From: Stenocarpella maydis
Lineage: Eukaryota > Ascomycota > Sordariomycetes > Diaporthales > Diaporthaceae
Assembly (NCBI GenBank): GCA_002270565.1
Contig: NQMI01000047.1
Coordinates: forward strand, 165,223-229,222
DNA: 64,000 nt
Reading direction: 5' to 3'
The position numbers were made by a program, and so were the translations under genes. Below the pieces are notes generated by a model. The model did no database searches. It was given only the letters and a program-made list of their open reading frames with translations, and had not been told where the DNA came from. Every line of letters begins with the position of its first letter. Position 1 is the first letter of the stretch. Positions 1 to 11,200 of the stretch are shown here, one piece after another.

Positions 1-2130
1 TATAGTCAGCATCACAAGCTCTAACGATTTCTCAACACAAGCAAACACAAGATGAGTGGCGCCCAAACCTTGTGCAAGACTCGGAGCGCGCGCGGGAAGG
101 GCGCATTCTTCTCTAGTTTTCACGGCCACTATCCCAGGATGGTTAGTATCCGTAGTGCTTATTATTGTGGCTGAACGGTAGCGCGCGTGCGTGGTCTTGG
201 CTCCGAGACAAGTATGTGCTGGCACCAGAAAATTATTCATTTGCATAATCCTGGGTGGCGCCATCCAGATAGGACGAGATATAATTTTTTAGCCTAAAAC
301 AAAGTTGCGCGATGGAGACTGATCCCCGTCGAAGTCAATGGCTAGGGCTTGGGGGCTATGGGGACGTCTAGGCGGTCGTGTGTGCGATGGAAAATTTGGT
401 GGAGACAAACACTCGGCTCCGAGAACAGCATTTTTGAGGAATTTGAGGAGGATTCTTCTGGTATCCTGTCTTGCAATTAGGTAGGAGGCCTACACGTTCC
501 TCCAGAGTGAGGTCTATTCCAGATGTCCCTTCAGATACAGTCCTCTATTTTGTCGGACAACCCGGCTAGAGGTCGCTAACTGGTAGCCTGTGCCACTTGA
601 AAGTGCTTAGATGCTTTGCTTACCTTCAGGCATGGATGTCGGCCGAGTCAAGTTGCATTCGATCCCTGACGTGGGTAATTTGGTCCGCGTCAACCAATCC
701 ATTACTTCAAAGGTGGATGGATATTCCGCATCATGCTCGGCGACTCTGACGGTGCTCAAGGAAAGTAGCATATACTCTTTGAGTCTATTAATTGTGCAAA
801 TTGATCCTCAAAACTCAGAATTGTGTTGGACTTAAGGTTGTTCCTAGTTAATTACCTAGGTACCTTGTTAATTTGCACTCGCTGGGGTAATGCCTCTTCC
901 AAGATAGCACCGATTCGAAAACTCCCGGGCAACTATTATTTTGAGAAGCCCCATGGCGAAGTTTTGGCAGCTGCTGTAATTAAAGTTTATAGCTTCTTGG
1001 GATACGAATCAAGGGTCAGGTTGATAGACCGCGATTGACCATCCCCATAACGACTTTTTGGAAGTCACACAGTGTCCACGATGTCAGGCTTATTTCTGAA
1101 TTATGGTTGAAGACTATAGAGCTAGTTAAACTCTATTTTTCTCTAGGGAAGGATGTTACGGAGGTTGAGCCTACCCCCCCCCCCTTGTTTTTTCTCCTCA
1201 TACTTGTGCCTGCTCGGGAATTATAGGATCCCCCTCAGGAATTGTACCCCCCCCTCTTGTTCTCCCCCCCCCCCAATACTTACCAATAAAAGAGAAGGTA
1301 TGTGTATACGTGGGTAGGTGGGTGTACAAAAGGGAAGCAAAGCGGGCTTCCCTAATCCTCAGCATTCTTGTATAGACCCCGCTTATTTTTCGAGATATTA
1401 CTTTTCCTAATATAAGTTAGCCTTAGGCTGTTCACCACAACAGTGTATACTCGGCCTAAAGTTAGTCTCAATTAGCCTTATTATCAGGCTATTACTATTT
1501 CCTTAAAAGTAAGGGTTCTTATATTTTAAACCTATCATTATGTCTATCTCCGTCATTCTCTAATCCTGCATCTTTAAGTGTTTATGATTATTAGTTGGAA
1601 TGCCTCTAGCTGTTTTGTTTCTCAAGAGCAAATAAGAGAGAAGATAAAAGGTATTGGAATCATATTTAGAACGAAACTATCATATTAAACACGTATATCC
1701 AGACTCCCAGAACACCATACCTATAGTTGACTCTGGTCACTTTATCTACCCATTTAAATTTGTCCATTAACTGTACGGATTGGAAATAAGTTTCAGGTGG
1801 TGGGAAATAAGCACCCACGGGGGGTTGGGGGTTATACATACCTCCGTACCCTCCCTTTCGAACCATTTGCATCTTTCACTTCTCGAGATTGCTCAAAGGC
1901 AGAGGAAGGCGTATTAGGAGAGGCAAGCTTCCCAGAGACAAGCTTTACGTTGGAAACTCCCAGCATGTTATGAGAAGACTGCTGCATAGTGAATACAGAT
2001 TATAATTTATTGCCCGCAATTGCCGATGCAGATGGAAGCTGGGCTGTCTATGCTTGAAAGGATTCAACAAATCCATCCAATGAACCAACTCAATGAGTCA
2101 CAGCCGCGTGACTGATCTTGTGGCAATAAT
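1..2130. other. Intergenic, no gene recognised
   Basis: No reading frame here shows a recognisable domain or convincing splice pattern. Three poly-C runs of about 8-12 bases lie at 1174-1274, and one copy of the palindrome TACCTAGGTA lies at 853-862. The 1380-1700 part is AT-richer and may be old repeat sequence, but I could not assign it. Confidence 0.5.
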
Positions 2131-2820
2131 TTAGGCACCCATGTCTGAAAAAAGGTTGAAGATTGGCAACTCCTTCAGCAGGTTTTGTATAGGAAGGAAC
2201 AGCTCCTCAGGCCGTTCTTGCTGGATGTCGTCCAAGCTCTTCCAGACCCATCCCTCGCATTTCTCGGGCTCAAGCAGCTACACCAGGTGGGAACAGAGTC
2301 AGGTTATCCAGCTGTCAAACTGTACAGGATGTAATGGCCGACTCACTGCAGGCTGCGTGCTGTGGTCAAGCACGTCACAGAGGACAAAGATGGTGATGTA
2401 GTGTTTTCTGAGGTCCGAGAATACGTCATTGGTGACATGAACAACCCTTTGTCCCTTGACTTTGAGCCCAGTCTCCTCGAGTGTTTCCCGCTCGGCACAT
2501 TGCATGAAGTCTTCGCCATACTCAAGATGCCCACCTGGAAAGGCCCATTGTCCTTGGGAACGATGAGAGTCAGTGAGGGATTGTGCAATACCCAGAAGAT
2601 GGGAGTGCCAGGGGTGGCAAACTCCTCAGTCATTTGCCTGCAGCGACTTCGGCATCTGCGGCACCAGCGGATAAGGCATGAGGGCACGAGTTGGGGGACA
2701 GGTGGGAGACCGACCTGCTCCGTGGCTCGACTTCCGACGCCCGAAGACGACCCTGCCATCAGGACCTCTGACAACGGCAGCCACTCCGACCCGTGGGTTA
2801 CTGTTTGATGATGTGGCCAT
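2131..2820 (-). CDS. Nudix hydrolase (NUDT15/MutT-like), 3 exons
   Basis: Predicted small Nudix pyrophosphohydrolase of 152 residues, probably acting on oxidised or other nucleoside diphosphate-X substrates. Exons run 2820-2715, 2552-2347 and 2277-2131; they total 459 nt and stay in frame. The 162 bp first intron (donor GTCGGT, acceptor AAG) joins SSHGAG to QWAFPGGHLEYGEDF. The second intron (69 bp, GTGAGT...TAG) joins STQPA to LLEPEKCEGW. The Nudix box follows directly: GG-HLEYGE, then CAERETLEETGL, matching Gx5Ex7REUxEExGU. The N-terminus (NPRVGVAAVVRGPDGRVVFGRR) and the EPEKCEGW..W segment are typical of the NUDT15-like fungal/plant group. The start is the first ATG and sits 12 codons before the first beta strand. 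Substrate cannot be read from the sequence. The exon model is my own and fits the family well. Confidence 0.9.
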
Positions 2821-4302
2821 TGCTGATTGCCCAAAACGGGGGTGTAATGAATGACTGATTGGACTTCAATTACGCTTGCAGTGGATGTGAACTTTGCCGA
2901 GTCGGAGCACCGAGAATAATGGCCAGATATTGGCCGGGGCAGACGAGGGTTAGGGGCTCTTCACATCTGAGCAGGCTCAGGCAGGGCCGGTGGCAATTTC
3001 AACAGGAATCATCATCTTGGGAAAGATTCCGGGACAATAGAAGCTTCTAGCCCATCGACATAAGCCCTTAAGGCTCTGGCTGGCTCTGCATATCGATTTT
3101 GTTTTGATTACTACAGCTTAGCATATGCTCAAGCACAGCCACTCCCAGTAGGTTACAAGACAGGCAAAGGGCCGACAAGATTCAGGTTTATACTGTATCC
3201 TCTTGGCATCTGACCGCAAGTCTGCGTGTCCCGTGATTTAGCCCGTTCCATTTTGGAAGAAGGAGGGGGGGGGATTGGGGAACAACCAGTACGGAGTACT
3301 AGGGGGGGGGGTGGATGACACGTCCCGAGGTTGTTGTATCCACACTAATAAGCCTCGCCTGTAAAATCCCTTCGTCATAGTCCCGTTATCATTCATGCTC
3401 ATACATAGGTAGTTAAGTAGTGGCTGGTTGTTTTCTGCCTCTTATCCACACGCCAGGTCTCTCCAGTATCGGCATTATCCGCATTGTCTGCATTGTCTGC
3501 ATAGTCTGCCCTCTGATCTCTCCCTATTGTGTCCGGCGATCCGGCAGATTAGGTTGTGTGTGGCTCGTCGTGATTTCCGAGGGGAACTTTTTGGAAGCTT
3601 GTGGCGTTTCAAAGAAGGAACTTTCACATCCCCGAGCACGGATTACTCACGCACTAATCATAAGTAGCCTGCAGCCCAAACGCAATCAATAACATCCCTT
3701 CCGTCCAACCGGATCCCTACACATGTAGGCTGCCTGTCCAACCTCACTTACCTGCCACTGCCCTGAATCCAACAACAACAATAACAACAACAATCAACAA
3801 CAAGCCAGGGCAAGAGCTACCACACGCATTTTTATCTCTTCTTTCTCGCATCAAGCTTCACAGCTGGAACAACATCAACCCTGCCTCTCACACACACTTG
3901 CATCCTGGCCGGGTCGGTGTGAGAAATTTGTCGCACGTGGATCCACAACTATTTCAACCTCATCTGACCCACATCAACCACACATCAAACCTCTCTTGGG
4001 ACATTCAAATTATCCCCTCTCCTGCTGCTTGGGACAACATCATCAATACTTTGGTTTCTGGCACCGTCCGCAGGTTGTATCTAGCTCTGGCCTCGGTAAC
4101 TATTGCAAACTTTTTATCGCTCGGGCCGGCAAGGAACAAACACCTTTGAGCAGAGGCCAGTCAGGCACCAAACACTATTTCGAGTATCAACACCTCTTTC
4201 ATCTCAGCTCGGGTGTCGCCTCGTCTCCTCAGGTAACGGGGCCCCTTGGCCGTGACAGATCTGCGTGCCACCGAGAAGGGCTCCAGGCCAGCGTCAACAA
4301 CC
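2821..4302. other. Intergenic and long 5' leader of the 4303 gene
   Basis: Contains G-runs at about 3265-3275 and 3302-3311, a TACGGAGTAC palindrome at 3291-3300, a nine-base tandem repeat (cattgtctg type) at 3483-3507 and a CAA-rich tract at 3770-3803. The stretch from about 3770 to 4302 is CA/CT-rich, like a fungal 5' leader, and may contain small upstream ORFs or a leader intron. No coding gene is recognised. Confidence 0.45.
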
Positions 4303-6168
4303 ATGGCGGCCTCAGACCCGGCGTTTGAGAGCCTGCCGGCCGAGGAGGCCCGGGACGAGCGGTTGATTGCAGCGATGTGTAGGAATGCACGCATGCGCAA
4401 CGAAGAGATTTCCAAGAAGCGCGATGGCTTGCGCCGCGAGATCCAGAAGATTGAGGACCGATCCTACGTGGTCGAGGCTCGATACTGGACCGAGTACCAG
4501 ACCCGGGTCGCAGAGGTTGCCCAAAACAACCCAAAGTGGTCCTCGCGCGCATGGATCAGCGCGTTTGCCCTGCAGGAGCAGCGGATGGCAGAAGCCGTGA
4601 TTAAGCAACAAGCCAAGCTCCGAGAAGAGGCGCGGCTCAAACAGGAGGAGTGGGAGATTGTCAACAACGAGTTCTGGGACGCATGGCGCCAGCACATGGA
4701 GTCCTTGGGGGAGTTCAAACCTCTGCCTTCTTCCTCGGGCTTGAATCCTGCAGTGCTGCCTGGTCCTGCGTCTCAGTCTCTAGGCGCGCAAGCAAGCAGT
4801 CCTTCACCCGCATCGCACAGCTCTGGGGATCTTCATCTGGGCGAGTTGAACACGCATCCTTTAAACAACACACAGAAGAAGATGAAATTCGACAAGTCTA
4901 ATGCAACAGCCCAACAATCTCTCCTGCCCAAGCATTCGACCACTGCAATCGAGGCCGCGGATGCTTCAGGTAACAACTTCAGCCAGACCTCCGGACAACT
5001 CGCGGACGACGAGATGCTACATTCTCAGAGCACGAGCCCCTTCGATTTGCCAACTCCTATTTCTCGCATACCCACAGTTGCACCGAGCAAGGCGGCTCCT
5101 GGCAGCAAGCAGCAGCGCCAGAATCACAGCCCCGCGACATCAGCATCTAGTATACAGCCGAGCAGTGATCACAAGACACGGTTTGACGGCGCCCTTACGC
5201 CTCAGTCTCTGACTCCACATGCAATGAGTGCCCTCCCCGATGCCGAAGGCCAGAAGTCTGCCTCCATCGTCCCTGCCAGACCATCCCCACTCTCCCTCCC
5301 GAAGCTCATTACCGGTATGCCACAGAACCAGGCTGCGGACGACGGCTTCGCCGGCGTCATCGAGCCGCTGGTAGGCGAGATCTACCAAGGCTTCTACAAG
5401 GACGACCACTGCCAGGGCTGGTGGATGTGCACCCCTCTGCCCTGGGACGCCTGGGAGCGCGAGATCGGCATCAGATACAGCTTCCAGCAGGCAGACCTGT
5501 TCAAGGACCTGCCAGAGTGCTACACGACGGCCCGCGTGCGCGCGAATCCTAGGAGCCGCAAGATGAAGACCGTCATCACGGGCTGGGCAAGGGGCTTCGA
5601 GGCCGGCGGGCCGAGGGCCAAGGAGCGCGTCTTCCCCGTTCTCTTCTTTGAAGACCGGGCCGGCGAGCCCGGCAACTTCAGGTTCCCGGACTCGCCCGAG
5701 AAGCCCTTCACCTTCACCAAGAAGGCCCTCAGGGCGCTCCCCACCGAGTGGGTCGCCGCCACGGACCTAAGGCTCCCCGGTGTTAACGTCGGCGGCCCTG
5801 TCATGGGCCACGGGACTGCAGAGCGCTTCCGGGAGAGGGTCCGGGCCTGGAGGGCTCTACTAGAGGCCAAGAAGAAGCTGGGAACGACGCCTAAGAAGGC
5901 CAGCGTGGGCGGCTCTTCACCTGCTGCGAAGGGCACCAGCTCCCCCCGGAGGGAAACTTCTTCTGTGGATCTCAGCTCTCCCGTAGGGCAGGACGCCACC
6001 AACGACGACGTCGAGATGGCGGATGCGGAGTCGCTGTCGGGTGCTACTGCCATTGACGACGCGACGGGTCACCTAGACGCCGTGGAGGCTAAGAAGGCTA
6101 TCGAGGCTGCGAAGATCCTCATGTCCGCCAGGAACTCTGAGCAGAACTCTCCAAAGTGGCTCTCATGA
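4303..6168 (+). CDS. Conserved-looking hypothetical protein, coiled coil plus C-terminal domain
   Basis: Uninterrupted 621-residue reading frame with strongly coding composition. The start chosen is the ATG at 4303, in a good fungal context (CAACCATGGCG); the frame is open further upstream, but only through a non-ATG triplet. Residues about 15-60 and 100-140 are charged and helical (RNEEISKKRDGLRREIQKIEDR; QQAKLREEARLKQEEW) and predict coiled coils. Residues about 150-340 are Ser/Pro/Gln-rich and probably disordered. Residues about 345-530 look like a folded domain rich in Trp, Phe and charged residues (GEIYQGFYKDD..GWWMCTPLPWDAWEREIG; LPTEWVAATDLRLPG). The tail is acidic and low complexity. 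No signal peptide or membrane segment is seen. The arrangement resembles nuclear or chromatin-associated fungal proteins, but I do not recognise the family and assign no function. Confidence 0.85.
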   Translation: MAASDPAFESLPAEEARDERLIAAMCRNARMRNEEISKKRDGLRREIQKIEDRSYVVEARYWTEYQTRVAEVAQNNPKWSSRAWISAFALQEQRMAEAVIKQQAKLREEARLKQEEWEIVNNEFWDAWRQHMESLGEFKPLPSSSGLNPAVLPGPASQSLGAQASSPSPASHSSGDLHLGELNTHPLNNTQKKMKFDKSNATAQQSLLPKHSTTAIEAADASGNNFSQTSGQLADDEMLHSQSTSPFDLPTPISRIPTVAPSKAAPGSKQQRQNHSPATSASSIQPSSDHKTRFDGALTPQSLTPHAMSALPDAEGQKSASIVPARPSPLSLPKLITGMPQNQAADDGFAGVIEPLVGEIYQGFYKDDHCQGWWMCTPLPWDAWEREIGIRYSFQQADLFKDLPECYTTARVRANPRSRKMKTVITGWARGFEAGGPRAKERVFPVLFFEDRAGEPGNFRFPDSPEKPFTFTKKALRALPTEWVAATDLRLPGVNVGGPVMGHGTAERFRERVRAWRALLEAKKKLGTTPKKASVGGSSPAAKGTSSPRRETSSVDLSSPVGQDATNDDVEMADAESLSGATAIDDATGHLDAVEAKKAIEAAKILMSARNSEQNSPKWLS

Positions 6169-8852
6169 GTGATCACGGGTTGCTGGACTTTTACGAGGGG
6201 CGGGATTTTGAGAACAGACCTTGGGCGATTGCCTGGGTCAAGCACAATGGGCCAGCGACTGGCTCGGACCCACACGACGCATTGAGGCACACAGAGCATT
6301 AGTCCTCCTTGGGAGCAGTTGGCTTCCCTCGACGATGGCCAGCTTAGAAACGAAGGGCGAGGTGGACCCCAAAGAAGGGATTTCGAGGGCTCGTCTCTGG
6401 TTTGCACTGCGAGGTTTCCGGGTTGACTAGGTAGACATTTTGATCCCAAATTATTACTAGCAAACAAGCAGACAAGCAGGGGCTGTCGGTAGGCGAAAAT
6501 GGCGTTTGGAGCTAGGAGGGTCATGACCAAAAGCTATTCATGAACAAAATTCGGGGTGGAGAGTACCTAGATAGCTTAGACATTGTTTTGGAAGGTGGCT
6601 TTTTGGAACTGGGTGCAGCTAGTGACGGAGACAGAATCAACGTATTCATTAGAGTTACCTGGATATCCTCTTGAAGCACCTTTGTCTGAGATTAGGGTCT
6701 CGTTTGACGCCGTTATAAAGAAACTCGGACAGTAGCACCTGCATCAACGGATGGTACGCCGGTAAATCTCTGCCATCGCAGATATGTCCAACAGGAAACT
6801 ATCGCTCGCCGGGATGCCTAATCAACGACAGACGTACCTGGGTAATCGGAACACGTAATTAACACCCACAAGAATACATAAATGTGGGTACAGATGTGGG
6901 AAGTATGTGTAGGTATTGACGATATGGATATCGAAGGTATAGGTGTAACTAATATGTGGGTGTGGACTTGAGGATGTTGCCTGGTTTGCCCTTATTGGTA
7001 TTCCAATGTACCAATGCACCATTCGTTGTTACAAGTACAAATATTAGAACTTGATCTGTTATGCTGCTGAGGACTGGCCTTCTACATATATGGTATGGCT
7101 GTTACCCTATTTAACATTTAGTGTTTTCTTTTCTGGTGGTTTTCGCTTAATTATCTACTTTCGCAGCCCAGACTTCTTTGTCTCCTACCCGACACAACCT
7201 AACCTACCTATGCAATGAGCAGCAGTTCCAACATGATGCTGGTGTATTAAAGAATGCAGCAGGTGGATTCCTTACGCCCGCGTCAGGACCGACTCCTACC
7301 ACGGTCTTGCGTAGACTACGGAATACAGAGGCCATAAATGTCAATCCTATTGAGCAACTAATATTTACCTCTATGTGTACCTAGGTATTTGACGGAATCT
7401 GAATGTGCGGCGAGCAAGACCTCCACAAGTTTTAACACATACATCCCTAGGACCAAAAACACGCCTTCTACGTGTAAAGTTTATAGGTCAGACGCCAGAT
7501 ACGAGTTCATGGGGTGCCAAAATACTATCAGACAGCAGCAGTGCGGTGCGCCACCGCAATCATTCCGATAATTCTACTGGATACTTGAGTCGATACTTAT
7601 CTTGGTTGCCTCTTCAGCACATACATACGCACAGTAACCCAGGTACCAGAGACGTTGTCCAGAGTATCTCTCTCAAGCAGATTCCGTTGTTTCCTTTAGT
7701 TATTTCTCCTCTCCGTCCTCGTGTATATTGGTCGAGTTCAGTTACAATAGAGTGTCTCTCACAATTTACCTTGTGATGGTGGTTAGAGACGCTCTTGAAG
7801 ATACAATAGAGTCCCGAGTCTAATAATCCCTCTGGTAGCTACAAAGTTCAAAGAGCTAGAGGCCTCCTGGCTGTACCTAGGTAAAGGACCTGTGCGCATA
7901 TTACCTGCCGCAGCCTGACTCCCAGCCTCATTACCGCGTAAACACAATCCTGGGAAAGTTTCAAATGTTGATGCTCGCATAATGCACCCATATTCCTCAG
8001 AGAGAGCTCTAAAGAGAAATCTGCTGTAGTTGTAAAAACTGGTCCTCTTCCCAGCCCGAGCCCCTTCACAGCGCCCTGGGCAGATTTAGGTTGGTGGGGC
8101 GGTGCACGTATCCGCCGCTGCCATGTACATTGGAACCACTGGCAGTAGTCCGCGATTCCTGGCGGGGCTCTTCCGCCCAGTCAATCATTGCGTGCTGCCG
8201 AATGCAGCAGTCACTGACTGGCCAGCGAGTGATAACTGGTATAAAACGGAAGTAATAGTATTGACATCAGCGACTAGCGGTTTATCTGCCAATAAGACAG
8301 CGGCACGTAATGAGTCACCTAATTTAGGCAAACTTGTGCTTACACGCAGCTTACTTGTGGGTGCCTATGTGCGTGCTTCTATATAGGTTGACCGGGGGAC
8401 TTAGTAGTTGCTGCGGGGCGACCAGACCATCTTCTTCACCTATTTAATAACTACATTAAAAACTTCATCAGGTACTCTGAGATTCTTCCTGGACATTCTG
8501 ACTTCCCAGGCTCGTGGTTTTGACATTAGGCCGCATATTCAAGCTAGACCGTATACTGTTCGAGTGTCGCGTGTTCCCTCAGGCCGCTGAGAACAACACA
8601 TCTCCCCATGCTGCAAGGATGGCATAGACAACTCATCGGAGATTCCTCTCGACAATTGAGAACGTCTCGAACGAGTTAGACAGACAGTTCGATATTGGTC
8701 ACAGATATTGGCCGAGGGAACGCCGCTACCACATTACCCTTGTCTAAAGTTGGCACTGGGGACGCGTTACCCGCTCGACAGTATCAAGGACGCGCTCCTT
8801 GGGGATCATGAAGATGGTCGTGCAAAGGAGACTTTAGCAGTCACAGTCATTC
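6169..8852. other. Intergenic, no gene recognised
   Basis: Only short, non-homologous frames are present. Two copies of TACCTAGGTA lie at 7378-7387 and 7874-7883. Region 6830-7000 is rich in GTGGGT/TACCCAC-like words. The 8400-8850 part directly precedes the HET relic and may be its unrecognisable N-terminal half. Confidence 0.45.
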
Positions 8853-9965
8853 GGCCATGGAGGCGTTCAAACGGCCAAAGGTTTTCGCCCCCTCAACAGC
8901 TCGCACGTTTTCGTCCCGTTTCCGAGGGTTTTCCTCGATCCGTGAGTGGCAAAATAACCCATGACTTTCGATTCGCCTATAGACCGTGCTATAATATCGA
9001 GTCCTATTCTCGGAGAACTATTAAGAGGGACTTATGTCACGCCGCCGTCTCATTTTCACGACATCGCAGATCGCCTTCCCATGTTCCAGGATGTGCTGCG
9101 TGGAGTGGAGTGCTCGGTTTACCAAATTTTACGGTCCTTTTCCGAAACATACCTAGGTATCAACCAGACCAGTGAGATAGTCGACCACCTCAGCGAGTTC
9201 GTTGTACGTCAGCTCCGTTATGAGAAGGACACTATAAAGGCCTTATATGGTATCTTTCGTGCCTGTAAACAATTGCCAGCCCGCGTCTACTATATTTGGG
9301 GCATCCTATTGCTCTCAGAGCCTTCAGAAAACTCTGTACGGCTTGTGCGGAGCTTTCTTCGGGCCTCGAATGGGCGGATATTACGCAGAAGAAGACGGTT
9401 TCCCTCTTGGAGCTGGGCGGGGTGGACGGGCTGGGTAAATCAAGGTTCCTACGATTGGAGCACTTCCCGCTTTGTTTCTTATAATTACCCCAGCAGAAAT
9501 CTCACCATCAGCGGTCTTTGCGGTGGAAAGATGGTGAGATGTACTAAGTATCTACGGCAACGATCATGTCTTCGGTTGCAGATGCCGGAGCCCGAACGGA
9601 ATCTCTATCTAATGTGCTGGACGACTGAAATAAAACTATCCATGGGTCGTGAAACTGGTGCCTACTTCCTCCAGGAGCCTGAGAGGCTTATGTAGATGAA
9701 TCACAGCGTCTTTGCCCCACTCGAACAGTTTTTCATACCTGACGAGCGGCCCAACAGACAATTTGCGCGCAGGCTGCGGTCAGGGCGATGGAGGGTCGCC
9801 GTGATCAACTGTGATCCATTGTATCTGCCATATGATCGAACCTACTCCCTCGTGCTTGACTCTCAGATCGCCGGTTCTGGGGACGGCGTATATTTACGGC
9901 TAGGTATACTGGAATCGCTATGGCCTCTGGCGCAGCCCGAGTTGCACGAGACGGATTCAAATAGA
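8853..9965 (+). pseudogene. HET-domain (heterokaryon incompatibility) gene remnant
   Basis: Pieces of the middle and C-terminal part of a fungal HET-domain protein lie in order but in different frames. One frame near 9025-9120 gives an EGLMSRRRLIF..SQIAF..CSRMCCVE signature, preceded by TAA where Gln is expected (YQEG), which looks like a RIP change. A second frame at 9170-9300 gives IVDHLSEFVVRQLRYEKDTI KALYGIF and an ARVYYIWGI motif. After a further shift comes RRFPSWSWAGWTGW at about 9390-9435, the hallmark of these proteins. An in-frame TAG at 9692-9694 separates the last piece. The N-terminal WIDxxCINQ-type HET core was not found. HET proteins trigger incompatibility cell death; this copy cannot encode an intact one. 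It is a typical decayed member of a large fungal family. Confidence 0.75.
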
Positions 9966-10722
9966 TGATTCCTGGCGGAGGCAGCGAGAACATTCAGTTG
10001 GCGTACCCTTGCATTAATATGGGCTGTAGTAGTCGAAAACCGCTTTCGGTGCTGCTCATTGGGCGGGCTTTATCTTCCTCATACGCTTTCCTTCCATTCA
10101 GTTTCTTGTTGCCTGCCCATTTTCGTTACATTCTCATTCATCCTACAATCTTAGAGAGCGAGTTTCTGTAAAGGCCCAGTTAAATTTTGGACTCGAAGCT
10201 CTGCTGTTTTCGTAATCATTAGATACACTCTTTTGTTGAAGTTGTTTCTTTCAGCAAGCGTTCCAACACCTCCTGCTACCATAGCTGCAAATAGTAACAT
10301 CCCACTAAGAAATGGATGTGAAGCAAAGATTAATATACATCAATTATTTGTAAACTCTCGCTACCAGACAGGAGTGGTAATTGAAGACAATACATATAAT
10401 TTTGTGGTTTTGGGATACAGATATCCGACGGCGAATGTAAAGGTAATCTAGTGTAGTTAGAAGGTATACGGAGCATGCCAGAGGCATGCGTAGTTCAATG
10501 CCTCGAACCCGAAATTAAGGGACTTAGTAGAGATGTAGTACGCAATTTCATTTAAACGTGTTGACTCGGTATACCTTCAAACAAGAGATTCGAGTAGAAT
10601 CGAATGCTCTATGTCTACCATGAACACATGTGATGCATACGGATTTGTTTTCAAAATGCAATGGCTTTTCCAAATTTATGGGCCCTAACCCCCACCATTC
10701 CTGCTCCTGTGTTCATAAGCTC
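9966..10722. other. Intergenic
   Basis: No supported feature. Composition becomes AT-rich around 10180-10640. Some of it may be the 3' side of the decayed HET gene. Confidence 0.45.
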
Positions 10723-11072
10723 TTACTTTCCTCCAGCCTTGCTGTGTTTCTCACCCATGGATTGGGGAAGCGCGTTTCCTGTACCACTAACTGCCTCACC
10801 AACACCAGGCCCTTGCGGTGCGCCCGCCGAGTTATCTGCCGCCTCGTGCAGATCCGTCACGCCCAGTCCACCACCCGTGGGTTGGTCCTTTTGGTGAGGG
10901 TTAGCGACAGATGGGATGACGTTTTGCTTTCCTGCATCACCCGGGACTATGCAGACAGTAAGCATCGCACACCAAGGCTTGTCAATCATGGTGAGCCAAC
11001 ATGATATCACGTACCCTTGGTGCCGTCCTTGGCCATGTCAAACAGGTCTCCCCCTTGCTTTGGGTCAGACAT
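10723..11072 (-). CDS. Small hydrophilic protein, 2 exons
   Basis: Exons 11072-11015 and 10931-10723 (58 + 209 nt) encode an 88-residue protein. The 83 bp intron has donor GTACGT and acceptor GATGCAG; splicing gives MSDPKQGGDLFDMAKDGTKG continuing into KQNVIPSVANPHQKDQPTGG. The product is very hydrophilic, rich in Gly, Asp, Lys, Gln, Pro and Ala, with no signal peptide or membrane segment and a Gly/Lys-rich end (MGEKHSKAGGK). The motif GLGVTDLHEAADN is the most protein-like, conserved-looking part. A TATAAA lies 123 nt upstream of the ATG, as in well-expressed fungal genes. The composition recalls small stress-associated hydrophilic proteins, but I cannot name a family. Support is the clean splice, frame retention and promoter; the function is unknown. 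Confidence 0.65.
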
Positions 11073-11194
11073 TGTGCGGGAGCGACTGAGCTCAGGATGC
11101 TATTCGCCTGGAGGATTGCAATGAAACTTGGACTGTTGAGATTGCCTTTTCGGTTCTGGAGCTTGAGACTTGGTCGACTGCAGTTGGTCCGGGG

Positions 11195-11200
11195 TTTATA
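11195..11200 (-). promoter_or_regulatory. TATA box of the 88-aa hydrophilic protein gene
   Basis: TATAAA on the minus strand within TTTATAAA, 123 nt upstream of the proposed ATG at 11072. Confidence 0.45.
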
